Shown: positions 8,317 to 16,391 of the stretch, piece by piece
Numbering within the stretch: the first letter of the stretch is position 1
How the letters are laid out: every line of letters starts with the position of its first letter
Assembly (NCBI GenBank): GCA_910587135.1
Contig: CAJULF010000007.1
Coordinates: forward strand, 21,155 to 85,154
Length of the DNA stretch: 64,000 nt
Direction of reading: 5' to 3'
Origin: an uncultured Oscillospiraceae bacterium
Lineage (GTDB): Bacteria; Bacillota; Clostridia; Oscillospirales; Ruminococcaceae
Notes under the pieces: model-generated
Told to the model about the DNA's origin: nothing
Databases searched by the model: none
The model's input: the letters and a program-made list of their open reading frames with translations, nothing else
Translations under genes and position numbers: made by a program

Positions 8317-9591
8317 TCAGTCATTCAGCGCCCGCTTGCCTATATCATTACGGTAATGGGCTTTTTCAAAAGAGATGGTATCCACCGCCGCATAAGCCTT
8401 GCTTAACGCGGAGCGCAGATCGTTCCCTATGGCGGTAACTCCGAGAACCCGTCCGCCTGAGGTAAGGAATTTCCCGTCCTCTATCTTAGTACCGGCGTGA
8501 TAAATATACGCCTTATCGGATTGTCCGTTTTCGTCCAGACCGCTGATGACCTTTCCCGTTTCGTATTTTTCGGGATAACCTCCGCTTGCCATAACAACGC
8601 AGGCACAGGACTTATCGCTCCATTTTATATCCAGTCCGTCCAGACGCTCTTCCCATATCGCGTCCATAATATCCACGATATCCGTTTCCAGCAGCGGCAG
8701 CACGACCTGAGTCTCGGGATCTCCGAAGCGGCAGTTATATTCGATGACTTTTGCGCCGTTGGGAGTAAGCATAAGCCCAAAATACAGACAGCCCTTAAAA
8801 GGTCTGCCCTCCGCCTGCATGGCGGCAATGGTGGGCTTGAATATCTTCTCCTCGCACTCTTTCTTAAAATCCTCGGTATATCTGGGGTTGGGAGCTATCG
8901 TTCCCATGCCGCCCGTGTTAAGACCCTCGTCGTTGTCATAGGCGCGCTTGTGATCCATAGAGGATATCATGGGTTTTACGGTTTTTCCGTCGGTAAAGGC
9001 GAGCACCGTGACTTCCGGACCCGTCATAAATTCCTCCACAACTATCTCGCTGCCCGATTTGCCGAACTTCCCGTCCAGCAGCATAGACCTTACCGCCGCC
9101 TCAGCCTCGGAAAAATCCTTTGCGATGATAACGCCCTTGCCAAGCGCCAGTCCATCGCACTTGATGACCGCGGGATAGCTGTTGCGCTCCTTGATATAAG
9201 CGACAGCCTTGTCCGCGTCGGTAAAGGTCTCATAGGCAGCTGTGGGGATATCGTATTTTTTCATCAGCGCCTTTGAGAACACCTTGCTGCCCTCAAGAAC
9301 AGCCGCATTCGCTTTCGGCCCGAAGGTTCTGAAGCCCGCTTCGTTAAGCCTATCCACCATGCCCAGCACCAGCGGGTCATCCGGAGCGACAAATACATAG
9401 TCGGGCTTGAGCTTTTTTGCAAGCTCAACCATGCCGTCAATATCCGTCGCCTTAACGGGGAAGCATTCCGCAAGCTTAGAGATACCTCCGTTTCCGGGAG
9501 CGGCATAAATTCCGTCAACCCTCGGCGATTTTGAAAGCGCCGTAATTATAGCGTGCTCACGGCCTCCGCCGCCTACAACCAAAATATTCAT
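8317..9591 (-). CDS. purD: Phosphoribosylamine-glycine ligase
   Basis: Catalyses ATP-dependent joining of glycine to 5-phosphoribosylamine (GAR synthetase), the second step of purine synthesis, in the cytoplasm. The 424-aa length is normal. Recognisable are the N-terminal GGGGREHAI, the ATP-grasp region (VIKCDGLALGKGVIIA; EEFMTGPEVTVLA) and the metal/substrate region (DHKRAYDNDEGLNTGGMG; EYNCRFGDPETQ). It stands alone here, with no other pur genes in the window, and a promoter lies within the end of the upstream gene. Confidence 0.95.
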   Translation of the reverse strand: MNILVVGGGGREHAIITALSKSPRVDGIYAAPGNGGISKLAECFPVKATDIDGMVELAKKLKPDYVFVAPDDPLVLGMVDRLNEAGFRTFGPKANAAVLEGSKVFSKALMKKYDIPTAAYETFTDADKAVAYIKERNSYPAVIKCDGLALGKGVIIAKDFSEAEAAVRSMLLDGKFGKSGSEIVVEEFMTGPEVTVLAFTDGKTVKPMISSMDHKRAYDNDEGLNTGGMGTIAPNPRYTEDFKKECEEKIFKPTIAAMQAEGRPFKGCLYFGLMLTPNGAKVIEYNCRFGDPETQVVLPLLETDIVDIMDAIWEERLDGLDIKWSDKSCACVVMASGGYPEKYETGKVISGLDENGQSDKAYIYHAGTKIEDGKFLTSGGRVLGVTAIGNDLRSALSKAYAAVDTISFEKAHYRNDIGKRALND

Positions 9592-9658
9592 TTTAATAAT
9601 CCTGCTCCAACGGGAGCGTTCTCCTTTCGTTTGTCGTTAAGGTAAATCTTACTTTTTT

Positions 9659-9687
9659 ATTATACCTTATATTGAGGGATTTTGCAA
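9659..9687 (-). promoter_or_regulatory. Promoter of purD
   Basis: Minus strand: TTGCAA (9682-9687), 17 nt, TATAAT (9659-9664). The -35 lies inside the 3' end of the neighbouring membrane-protein gene. Confidence 0.55.
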
Positions 9688-10215
9688 CTGTATTTTATTG
9701 ATCTCCCATATTTTTATATTTTTTTCGATCTCGGCAAAAACAGTGCCTTCAAACGTTATGTGGCTTGGGCATATGACGCGGTAGGACTTGGTTTTGATGC
9801 CCGAGCTTACGGTAACGGTAATTCCGCGCCGAATACCGAAGAATTTCCGCTCCTCGCTTATGACCGCGTTTATCTCGGAGTAGTAAAAAACATCAGCATA
9901 CTTTTTTCCGCGCATAACCGTGAATCTGTCTTTAGAGGTCTGAAAGGTGAGCTTTTTCCCCCTGAAGAAAATTACAAAGGCGGCGAGCGAAGCGAACCCG
10001 GCGGCGCCGGAAAAGGCAAAAACAACAATGGGAACATACCATGTGCCACCGCCGCCGAAACGCCTTGTAAATGCCATGATAAAGGTCACCGCCACAAGCG
10101 CGATGGTTATAAGCAGCTCCGTCCTGTCATCGAAAAAAGCGGTGCGGTATGTGTTGGTGCGCGGAATAATTTCATCGTCGCCGATGATTTTATGTTCAAT
10201 ATTCATCGGGGTCAT
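9667..10215 (-). CDS. Membrane protein with PH-like domain, tandem paralogue 4
   Basis: A 182-aa protein with two hydrophobic segments (about 33-50 and 58-80) and a C-terminal PH-like (YcxB-type) domain (FQTSKDRFTVMRGKKYADVFYYSEINAV... RGITVTVSSG). It is the last and shortest of four tandem minus-strand paralogues. Its start overlaps the end of the upstream gene; ATG 10215 lies very close to AAGGAG (2 nt) and ATG 10206 is 11 nt away, so the exact start is uncertain. The family is of unknown function, probably acting at the membrane. Confidence 0.65.
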   Translation of the reverse strand: MTPMNIEHKIIGDDEIIPRTNTYRTAFFDDRTELLITIALVAVTFIMAFTRRFGGGGTWYVPIVVFAFSGAAGFASLAAFVIFFRGKKLTFQTSKDRFTVMRGKKYADVFYYSEINAVISEERKFFGIRRGITVTVSSGIKTKSYRVICPSHITFEGTVFAEIEKNIKIWEINKIQLQNPSI

Positions 10216-11050
10216 AGCTCCTTTTCATGAATCTTTCGGGATCGGGACTTTGGTTCTCCGGGGCGTTGGTAAGCCGCGCGTTGCGCATAAGGTAGTAAAA
10301 CGGCGTGTTGGTGGCGTCAGTAAAAATGCGGTTATCCCCGAAAATAAAACGGTACGTGTCCGAAACGTATCGGGTCTCAATGGTAACGATATACCCGCGT
10401 TTTTTTCCTAACAGCCTGAACTCCTCGAATTTAATGTCGGTGATATCCGCGTAGTAGTAGCGGCGCACCTTTTGGCGGCGGCTTATCACAAACGCATCCT
10501 GTTCCGCGATGAAGCTGTAGTTTTTCCCGTAGCATATCGCGCTGAAAAGGCAGCTCAGAACTATACCGCCCATGCATACGGCGCTGTAAAGGTTGTCAAA
10601 CAATTTTACGATGTCGCTTGTCACCGAAAATCCGAATATCCCGAAAAGCGTCAGTGCGGGTATCGCAGTAGCCAGCAGCCAGACAAATTCCATTTCATAA
10701 GCGCAGCGGAAATGACCGCGCCGAATCTGGATATTGCTTCCTTCGCGGGCGGCGATAAGTTCCGGGTCGGTTACCGTCGCGCCGACGGCGGTGGCGATAT
10801 TGTTTTGCGCCGCGGGTATCTGCGCGGAACTCACCGCAGGCATTGGGGAGACGGGGAAGTTTATCTCCCGCACGGGGTTGGGGTTGATGTAGATACCGTC
10901 CTCGGGTCTTTTTTCAAGCGATACCTTTTTGCCGCTTCCCGTGATGCCGAACGTTTCCGAAGCAAGCCGCGAGCGCTCCATAGGAGGTTTGGCGAGAGAT
11001 ACCTTTTTCCCCGGCTTTATCTGCGGGTATATTTCGTTGTCGTTATTCAA
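10196..11050 (-). CDS. Membrane protein with PH-like domain, tandem paralogue 3
   Basis: An AGGAGG site lies inside the ATG-initiated version (11068), with a TTG 7 nt after it. The TTG at 11050 is therefore the preferred start, giving 284 aa. A disordered N-terminus (about 1-105) carries two copies of GKKVSL, possible phosphorylation or binding motifs. Two membrane segments follow (about 130-195), then the PH-like domain (AFVISRRQKVRRYYYADITDI... RKRGYIVTIETRY... TPFYYLMRNAR). The stop overlaps the start of the next gene, so these are co-translated. Function unknown. Confidence 0.65.
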   Translation of the reverse strand: MNNDNEIYPQIKPGKKVSLAKPPMERSRLASETFGITGSGKKVSLEKRPEDGIYINPNPVREINFPVSPMPAVSSAQIPAAQNNIATAVGATVTDPELIAAREGSNIQIRRGHFRCAYEMEFVWLLATAIPALTLFGIFGFSVTSDIVKLFDNLYSAVCMGGIVLSCLFSAICYGKNYSFIAEQDAFVISRRQKVRRYYYADITDIKFEEFRLLGKKRGYIVTIETRYVSDTYRFIFGDNRIFTDATNTPFYYLMRNARLTNAPENQSPDPERFMKRSYDPDEY

Positions 11051-11078
11051 AGTCGCTCCTCCTGTCATTTTTTATACT

Positions 11079-11255
11079 AAGGCAACACCGCACAAAGCCC
11101 GCGCTTCGCGCTTTATACGCATCTTGCTTGCATATTTTCCGTCATCTTGCACAAGTTCTCCTTGGCGGGCGTCAGCCCGCCGGCGTCGACCTTGTAAAAT
11201 CTGACGAAAAATCTGGCGGCGCAATCTGCGCACAAGCTTTGTGCGGTGTTGCCTT
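11079..11255. repeat. R1 miniature inverted-repeat element, copy 1
   Basis: About 177 bp with near-perfect terminal inverted repeats (AAGGCAACACCGCACAAAG and its complement). No coding potential. It matches copies at 24632-24808 and 28256-28431 over its whole length, with the internal GGCGGGCGTCAGCCCGCC palindrome. Confidence 0.85.
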
Positions 11256-11377
11256 AATGTTGAGCGGAGTGCAGATAAGATTTGCGGCAAGCTTGCTAAT
11301 AGCACAAGGAGTGTTGACACAGTGATTGGCGTAATATTGTCGCAAAGATGTCTACACGTTAATTATAAATCAGTATG
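11256..11377. repeat. R5 repeat element, internally deleted copy
   Basis: The segment from GAGTGCAGATAAGATTTGCGG to the end ATAAATCAGTAT is the reverse complement, with an internal deletion, of the element at 43480-43655. It abuts the R1 copy directly. Confidence 0.65.
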
Positions 11378-11914
11378 GTTGTCGGTTTCTGCCGCGTATC
11401 CCTTGCGCTCTTTCAGAATATGAAAAGGAAACTGCTCGGGGCTGCGCATATTTTTCGCACATCTGTAAACACATTGATATTTGTATTTGCGGTACTTTGC
11501 GGTAACGGTCACATACTCGCCTCTGTGGGGAAGCATCTTTCTGTATGATACCCCCTCGATATCCACATAGTAAAGCGTATCCGTCAGGATTTTATCCTTC
11601 CCCTTTTCCATATAGATACGAATTTCGCTGTTGTCCGCCTCGTACAGAAACTTTTTTCCGCCGAGGATAACTCTTACAGCGCCCATGCCCACGCAGAAGA
11701 ACACTGCGCTGTCCATAAACAGAGCCGCGATATACAGAAGCGCCGAGACCTGCGGCGCTACTATGATATTGTACACGACAGCCCAGAGTACCACGGTTAC
11801 CGCTGCCGCCGCCGCGACTAACAGCGGCTCGCTTTTGTATCGGCAGTAGAAGCAGCCTCTTGCCTGAAACCCGAATCGCTCCTCATAGGAGTCTGTAAGT
11901 CTTACGGTGCCCAT
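11363..11914 (-). CDS. Membrane protein with PH-like domain, tandem paralogue 2
   Basis: A 183-aa protein: N-terminal EERFGFQARGCFYCRY, two hydrophobic segments (about 30-52 and 58-80), then a C-terminal YcxB/PH-like domain (FLYEADNSEIRIYMEKGKDKILTDTLYYVDIEGVSY... PFHILKERKGY). It aligns along its whole length with the upstream gene, whose end it overlaps by 13 nt. Its 3' end lies against an R5 repeat copy. Function unknown. Confidence 0.7.
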   Translation of the reverse strand: MGTVRLTDSYEERFGFQARGCFYCRYKSEPLLVAAAAAVTVVLWAVVYNIIVAPQVSALLYIAALFMDSAVFFCVGMGAVRVILGGKKFLYEADNSEIRIYMEKGKDKILTDTLYYVDIEGVSYRKMLPHRGEYVTVTAKYRKYKYQCVYRCAKNMRSPEQFPFHILKERKGYAAETDNHTDL

Positions 11915-12480
11915 CCCTCCGCCCCCTTATCCTCTCCGCGAAGTCCCGCGCGCTGCTCCAGAATATAAAAAGGCGTTCCCTCCTTTGAGCGGTCCGTCAT
12001 CATTTTGGTAAACACAAGCCGATATTTGGCGATGCGGTAGGGGGTACGTATTTCCACAAGATAACCCATGTGAAACAGTGATTCATAGTAGCTTACCTCC
12101 AAAACATCGCGGTAATAAAAGGTGTCCACGATCTCGCGTCTGCCCTTGGCTTGGGCGCGGTATATCACAAACACCTCGCCGTCCGCCTCATAGTAATAAT
12201 CCGCACCGTGAAGCAGGATCACCGCTCCCCACGCCGCGAAAAAAGTCCACGCCGCACCAAGCGTTACCACCGAAAACAGCCGCGCGGTTGAAGCGGAAGG
12301 GTCCATCCAGCGCCCGAAAACAGACACCATTGCGGGATTGTCCGTGACCAGAAACGTGATTCCCAGCGCCCATAACGCGCTCAGCAATATAAGCATGGGG
12401 TTTGATAACCCCGAGGAACAGGTGAATTTCCCCTGCTCCCGAAATCCGAATCGTTCCTCCTGTGCCGTCATTTTTCCCAT
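11902..12480 (-). CDS. Membrane protein with PH-like domain, tandem paralogue 1
   Basis: The first gene of a four-member tandem array; the ATG has GGAGGT 7 nt upstream. 192 aa: N-terminal EERFGFREQGKFTCSS motif shared with paralogue 2, two hydrophobic segments, then the PH-like domain (YYYEADGEVFVIYRAQAKGRREIVDTFYYRDVLEVSYY... TPFYILEQRAGL). The repeated architecture suggests gene duplication with divergence. No enzymatic motif is seen; a membrane-associated binding or signalling role is a guess. Confidence 0.7.
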   Translation of the reverse strand: MGKMTAQEERFGFREQGKFTCSSGLSNPMLILLSALWALGITFLVTDNPAMVSVFGRWMDPSASTARLFSVVTLGAAWTFFAAWGAVILLHGADYYYEADGEVFVIYRAQAKGRREIVDTFYYRDVLEVSYYESLFHMGYLVEIRTPYRIAKYRLVFTKMMTDRSKEGTPFYILEQRAGLRGEDKGAEGWAP

Positions 12481-12551
12481 ATAATTACCTCCAAAATGTA
12501 AATCAATACGTTATTGAAAAGCGTTTTATGTGCGCGGTCGGTTGTCAGCGG

Positions 12552-13982
12552 TCAGCTGTCTATCCCGCTAAGATCGCCGAACAGCTCCCGCGCGTAGCCG
12601 TCGGTCATGCTGCAAACGCAGTCTGTGACAAGCAGCAGACGGTTGTATGCCTGCTCCGCGTCGCTTTTTCCCTCGGAGCATTTGCGGCATATACCGCGGA
12701 AGCTCTCCGAAAGCAGCGACATCAGGTTTGCGTCTGTCATTCGCTGCTGCTTCGTGCCGAAGCGCAGCGCCGTTCCCGTTATCTTTTCCAACAGCAGATT
12801 CATCATAGCGTCCGCCGAAAGCTCTGTCTTCAGCAGCCCCGGAGATTGAAAAGCGTATCGGTAAGCTATGTCGCTCAGCGCCTCGGAAACCACCCTCATA
12901 GGGGAAGCCGCCAGCAGTTCCTTTTTGAATTGCCCTGCCATAATTGCCTCGTAGTTGTTTACAAACGCGTCCGAAGCGGCGTAGATAAGAGCGCTCTGCA
13001 TATTTACCGTCCAGCGCTGCACCGCCTTTTTTTCGGTAAGCGGCAGACCGCGCTTCTGCGCCGAGTCAAGGCAGTGGCGCAAATCGTCAGCCGCCCTTTT
13101 CAGAGCCTTCCGCTCCTCCTCATTTTCGCATTTGTTGAGGAAATCGGGGCTTTCTATTTCCGCAAGAAGCTCCGTAAAGCTGATGAGCTTCTTGATCGCC
13201 GCGTCCTCGATATCCGCGGTCTTGTAGGCGATATCGTCCGCGCTCTCCAGCAGAAAGGTAAGAGGATAGCGGCAGCCGACAGCCCCCGTACAGCCCGTGA
13301 TATCCTCGAAGATAGGCTGCTCCGCGGTAAAGTATCCCATCTTCTTGTCTTTGACATTCCCGCTGTTTTTGTCGATTTCAAGAGAGGATACGGGATATTT
13401 TATTATGGTATTCAGCAAGGCATAGGTCAGATTCATGCCGTTTCCCAAGTCAATAAGGACGTGCAGCTTTGTAAGCACCCTCAGCGCCTGCGCGTTGCCC
13501 TCCAGATTGAGAAAATCCCCCATCATCTGCTCCGTAAGCAGTTCGGTAACCGGCTGTTCCTTAAAATACAGCTTGGGGAAATTCTCCTTGAACCATTGCC
13601 TTATCGTAAACTCCCCGAAGTGTCCGAAAGGCGGATTTCCTATATCGTGCACCAGCCCCGCGCATTCCAGTATATCGCAGCAGCTCTCGCGCACGGTGTG
13701 ATCCACCCCCGGTACGTTCTCCCTTATCAGCCTGCGGAAAACAGTGTCCCCCAGAGAGCCCGCAAACGAGCTTACCTCAAGGGAGTGCGTAAGCCGTGTC
13801 CGTACGAAATCCCCCCTGTTCAGCGGGTATACCTGTGTCTTGTCCTGAAGCCTGCGGAAGCTGGGACTGCCTATGATGCGGTGGTAGTCCTTGCGGAATT
13901 CCGAGCGGACGTCCTCCGCGTTGCTGCTTACAAACTCCCTGCTTCGCCTGCTGCAAAGCAGTTTGTCCCAATTCATCTGCAT
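12552..13982 (-). CDS. dgt: dGTP triphosphohydrolase-like HD-domain protein
   Basis: Hydrolyses dNTPs (typically dGTP) to the nucleoside and triphosphate. 476 aa from the ATG at 13982, which has GGGAG 7 nt upstream; a longer open frame upstream is non-coding repeat. The HD metal site is visible: TRLTHSLEVSS (His), VHDIGNPPFGHFGE (His-Asp) and ESADDIAYKTADIEDA (Asp). The N-terminal FRKDYHRIIGSPSFRRLQDKTQVYP motif is typical of the Dgt family. It is monocistronic here. Substrate preference cannot be read from the sequence. Confidence 0.88.
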   Translation of the reverse strand: MQMNWDKLLCSRRSREFVSSNAEDVRSEFRKDYHRIIGSPSFRRLQDKTQVYPLNRGDFVRTRLTHSLEVSSFAGSLGDTVFRRLIRENVPGVDHTVRESCCDILECAGLVHDIGNPPFGHFGEFTIRQWFKENFPKLYFKEQPVTELLTEQMMGDFLNLEGNAQALRVLTKLHVLIDLGNGMNLTYALLNTIIKYPVSSLEIDKNSGNVKDKKMGYFTAEQPIFEDITGCTGAVGCRYPLTFLLESADDIAYKTADIEDAAIKKLISFTELLAEIESPDFLNKCENEEERKALKRAADDLRHCLDSAQKRGLPLTEKKAVQRWTVNMQSALIYAASDAFVNNYEAIMAGQFKKELLAASPMRVVSEALSDIAYRYAFQSPGLLKTELSADAMMNLLLEKITGTALRFGTKQQRMTDANLMSLLSESFRGICRKCSEGKSDAEQAYNRLLLVTDCVCSMTDGYARELFGDLSGIDS

Positions 13983-14111
13983 AGTGAAGCTCCCTTCTCC
14001 GCACAACAATACTCTAAGCGGAATAAAATATATCGGGACGAAAAATCCCAAAATGCGCATAAACCAAAAAAGTAAACGACAGCTTGTATAATAAAGTCCG
14101 AAGCAGCGCAG

Positions 14112-14275
14112 TGCCGCCGCATGAAGTTTCAAGAAAAATGCCGGGGTTAGCGCGGCGATGATGTGATCGGCAAAATCATTGCATTGCGGTTTGCGTAAAA
14201 CCGTATTTGCCGAGCGGCAAATGCACGGCGGGAAGTTTTTAAATATCAGCTTTAGGTCAATCTTAAAATACAGCC
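14112..14275. repeat. R2 repeat element, degenerate copy
   Basis: Recognisable parts are GCCGCATGAAGTTTCAAG, CGTATTTGCCGAGCGGCAAAT and AAATATCAGCTTTAGGTCAATC, which match the ends and core of the R2 family. It fills the gap upstream of the dGTPase gene. Confidence 0.55.
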
Positions 14276-14301
14276 TTGGCTCAACCTTTAATGAGGGGCT
14301 G

Positions 14302-14446
14302 TCTGAAAAGCCGCATATTGCACAATTTCGACTGACTTCGGGCGCTTTCTGCGTCAAAATGCTCGGAATACGGTAGTATTCCTGCGCTTTTTCCCTGATG
14401 TCACCGCACATTCGGCAAAATTGTGCAAAATTGCTTTGTTTTCAGA
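14302..14446. repeat. Inverted-repeat element upstream of mazF
   Basis: TCTGAAAA...TTGCACAATTT on the left matches AAATTGTGCAA...TTTTCAGA on the right as inverted repeats around a roughly 145-bp body. Only one copy is seen here. The rest of the 13983-14598 gap holds no gene that I can support. Confidence 0.5.
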
Positions 14447-14598
14447 TACGCTTCAGAGCTGTGAACCTGTCATTTTATTCCGCCATATCTGAATAACGGC
14501 AATTTTGAGTGGCAATACTAATTCCGACAGACAAAGGCGGGTTATGAGGAGCGCACGGCGCTCTCTCGGACATAGTAAAAAACAACGAAAGGAATGGT

Positions 14599-14946
14599 AT
14601 GAAAATGTTAGTGAAACGCGGAGAGATATACTACGCGGATTTAAGTCCCGTGGTCGGCTCGGAGCAGGGCGGGGTCCGTCCGGTTCTTATAGTGCAGAAC
14701 GACGTAGGCAACAAGCACAGCCCCACGGTGATAGCCGCTGCGATAACCAGTCAGAAGGAGAAATCAAAGCTTCCGACACATATCTCCTTAAACGCCTCAT
14801 CCTGCGGTCTGGCAAAAGATTCTGTGGTATTGCTGGAGCAGGTACGTACATTGGACAAAAGGCGCTTGAAGGAGCGTATGGGAGAGCTGGACAACGACGC
14901 TATGTCCCAGGTGAATAACGCGTTGTCCGTAAGCTTTGGACTGTAA
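14599..14946 (+). CDS. mazF: MazF/PemK-type endoribonuclease toxin (EndoA-like)
   Basis: Sequence-specific mRNA interferase of the PemK/MazF fold, 115 aa, normal length. Family motifs are [31 protein letters not shown] (split by eye; the first strand and the SEQGG-RPV loop that holds catalytic Arg), [16 protein letters not shown] and [23 protein letters not shown] precedes the start. No MazE/EndoAI-like antitoxin frame is visible within 600 bp upstream or downstream, so it appears solitary. A terminator follows. Solitary clostridial MazF may use an unlinked or unrecognised antitoxin. Confidence 0.9.
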   Translation: MKMLVKRGEIYYADLSPVVGSEQGGVRPVLIVQNDVGNKHSPTVIAAAITSQKEKSKLPTHISLNASSCGLAKDSVVLLEQVRTLDKRRLKERMGELDNDAMSQVNNALSVSFGL

Positions 14947-14960
14947 AAATCAATAAATCT

Positions 14961-14995
14961 GAGGCAGGAGGCCGGAAAGGCTCTCCTGCCTCTTA
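14961..14995 (+). terminator. Terminator after mazF
   Basis: GAGGCAGGAG at 14961-14970 pairs with CTCCTGCCTC at 14983-14992, followed by TTA. A strong 10-bp stem. Confidence 0.75.
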
Positions 14996-15130
14996 GAATA
15001 TGTTCGCATAGCCGCCCGGCGCTTGTCTTGCGGCAAATTTTCCGCCTTTCTTCGCCGGTTTTTCTTGATGGGCTGACTGCGTTGAGCCTGTACATACAGC
15101 ATGGCTGAGAAAAATATGTTTCGCAACAGC
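14995..15130. repeat. R6 repeat element, copy near mazF
   Basis: ATATGTTCGCATAGCCGCCCGGCGCTTGTC on the left (cf. 59478-59575 and 28163-28503) and TTTCTTGATGGGCTGACTGCG internally. It is followed immediately by an R2 copy. Confidence 0.6.
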
Positions 15131-15310
15131 CTGTAAAAAAGCCTGTTGACAACGCAATGTCGGCGTATTAAATTTTAAAAAGTCGTGCGTTCGCAAACGC
15201 GCGCGGTTTCCGTTAGGCATGCGGAGTGAAGCGCAGCGTAACGGAGTATGCCTAACGGAAATTTTGAAATTTTTTTAAATAATCCGCTCTTGGTCAACCT
15301 TTATATACAG
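15130..15310. repeat. R2 repeat element, copy between mazF and the folD operon
   Basis: About 180 bp running from AAAAAAGCCTGTTGACAACGC to TCCGCTCTTGGTCAACC, with the inner palindromic core GTGCGTTCGCAAACGCGCGC and the second palindrome around GTTAGGCATGCGG...GTATGCCTAAC. Nearly identical to the copy at 44919-45109. It fills the 14947-15367 gap with the R6 copy. Confidence 0.8.
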
Positions 15311-15367
15311 ACTTATGCGAAAAATATGTTTAGCAGTCCAAGCGTTTCGGGCTATGCGGTCGGGCTC

Positions 15368-15550
15368 TTACTTTCTGGGCTTTGTACCAAGAAGCGCGAA
15401 AAGCAGCCATTGTCCCGCCGCGAGCATAGCCACCAGAGCCGTAATAAGTATCTGCGCCGTGCCCCACTCTTCCATAAACAGGATAACAACAGCCAGCGCC
15501 GCCGTAAGTATTACGGCGTTTCTTAAAAAGGCTTTTCTGTTTTTGTTCAT
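15368..15550 (-). CDS. Small two-helix membrane protein
   Basis: 60 aa. Two hydrophobic segments (about 10-27 and 33-52) sit between basic ends (MNKNRK and TKPRK). The start ATG overlaps the folD stop by 4 nt (ATGA), which supports translation as the last gene of the lgt-folD operon. No family recognised. Confidence 0.6.
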   Translation of the reverse strand: MNKNRKAFLRNAVILTAALAVVILFMEEWGTAQILITALVAMLAAGQWLLFALLGTKPRK

Positions 15551-16389
15551 GATTCCGACTGTATCCTTTTAGCCATAACCGTGTTTTTCATCAGCATGGC
15601 GATAGTCATCGGACCCACTCCTCCCGGAACAGGCGTGATGTACCCCGCTTTTTCGCTAACCTCGTCAAATTTGACGTCGCCGCAGAGCTTTCCGTTTTCA
15701 AGGCGGTTTATCCCTACGTCGATAACCACCGCGCCATCCTTTACCATATCGGCGGTCACGAAGTTGGCGCGCCCTACCGCCGCGATAAGTATATCGGCGC
15801 GTGAGCAGACCTCGGCGAGGTTTTTCGTTCTGCTGTGGCACACGGTCACGGTTCCGTTTTCGTGCAGCAGCAGCATTGCCATAGGCTTGCCGACGATATT
15901 GCTGCGCCCTATTACCACACACTCTTTGCCGCTCACGTCCACGCCCGTGCTGTGTATAAGCTCCATACAGCCCGCGGGGGTGCATGGCAGAAAGGCGTAA
16001 TTTCCTATCATGATACGTCCGACGTTTGACTCATGGAAAGCGTCCACGTCCTTCACTGGCGAAATATGCTCTATAATCGTCTTTTCGTCGAGCTGCTTAG
16101 GAAGCGGCAGCTGCACAAGTATTCCGTTAACCTTTGCGTCGCCGTTTAGGGTATCGATAAGCTCCAGAAGCTCCGCTTCGGTGGTATCCTGCGGCAGAGC
16201 GTATTCATACGATTTTATCCCGCAGAATTCGCATGCCTTTTTCTTGTTGTTTACATAAACGCGGCTGGCGGGGTCGTCGCCCACTATCACCACCGCAAGC
16301 CCTATGTCAAGACCATCGCGTGCAATATCGTCCCTGACCTGTTCCTTGACCGCGGCGGAAACCGCCTTTCCGTCAATAATTTTTGCCAT
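15547..16389 (-). CDS. folD: Bifunctional 5,10-methylene-THF dehydrogenase/methenyl-THF cyclohydrolase
   Basis: Interconverts methylene-, methenyl- and 10-formyl-tetrahydrofolate with NADP in the cytoplasm. 280 aa, normal length. Recognised motifs are VGDDPASRVYVNNKKKAC (catalytic Tyr and Lys), NGILVQLPLPKQ, VIGRSNIVGKPMAMLL (nucleotide-binding) and TPVPGGVGPMTIAML at the end. It starts 2 nt after lgt and overlaps the following small membrane protein gene by 4 nt, so these are one operon. Confidence 0.95.
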   Translation of the reverse strand: MAKIIDGKAVSAAVKEQVRDDIARDGLDIGLAVVIVGDDPASRVYVNNKKKACEFCGIKSYEYALPQDTTEAELLELIDTLNGDAKVNGILVQLPLPKQLDEKTIIEHISPVKDVDAFHESNVGRIMIGNYAFLPCTPAGCMELIHSTGVDVSGKECVVIGRSNIVGKPMAMLLLHENGTVTVCHSRTKNLAEVCSRADILIAAVGRANFVTADMVKDGAVVIDVGINRLENGKLCGDVKFDEVSEKAGYITPVPGGVGPMTIAMLMKNTVMAKRIQSES

Positions 16390-16391
16390 AT

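Noticed and set aside
12462..14075. Very long plus-strand open frame (537 codons) opposite the dGTPase gene
   Set aside because: The minus strand encodes a clear HD-domain enzyme with all metal residues; the plus frame shows no family features and results from codon bias of a GC-rich gene.
13983..14411. Upstream extension of the dGTPase frame
   Set aside because: The extension covers a repeat region and lacks family sequence; ATG 13982 has a good ribosome site and matches the family N-terminus.
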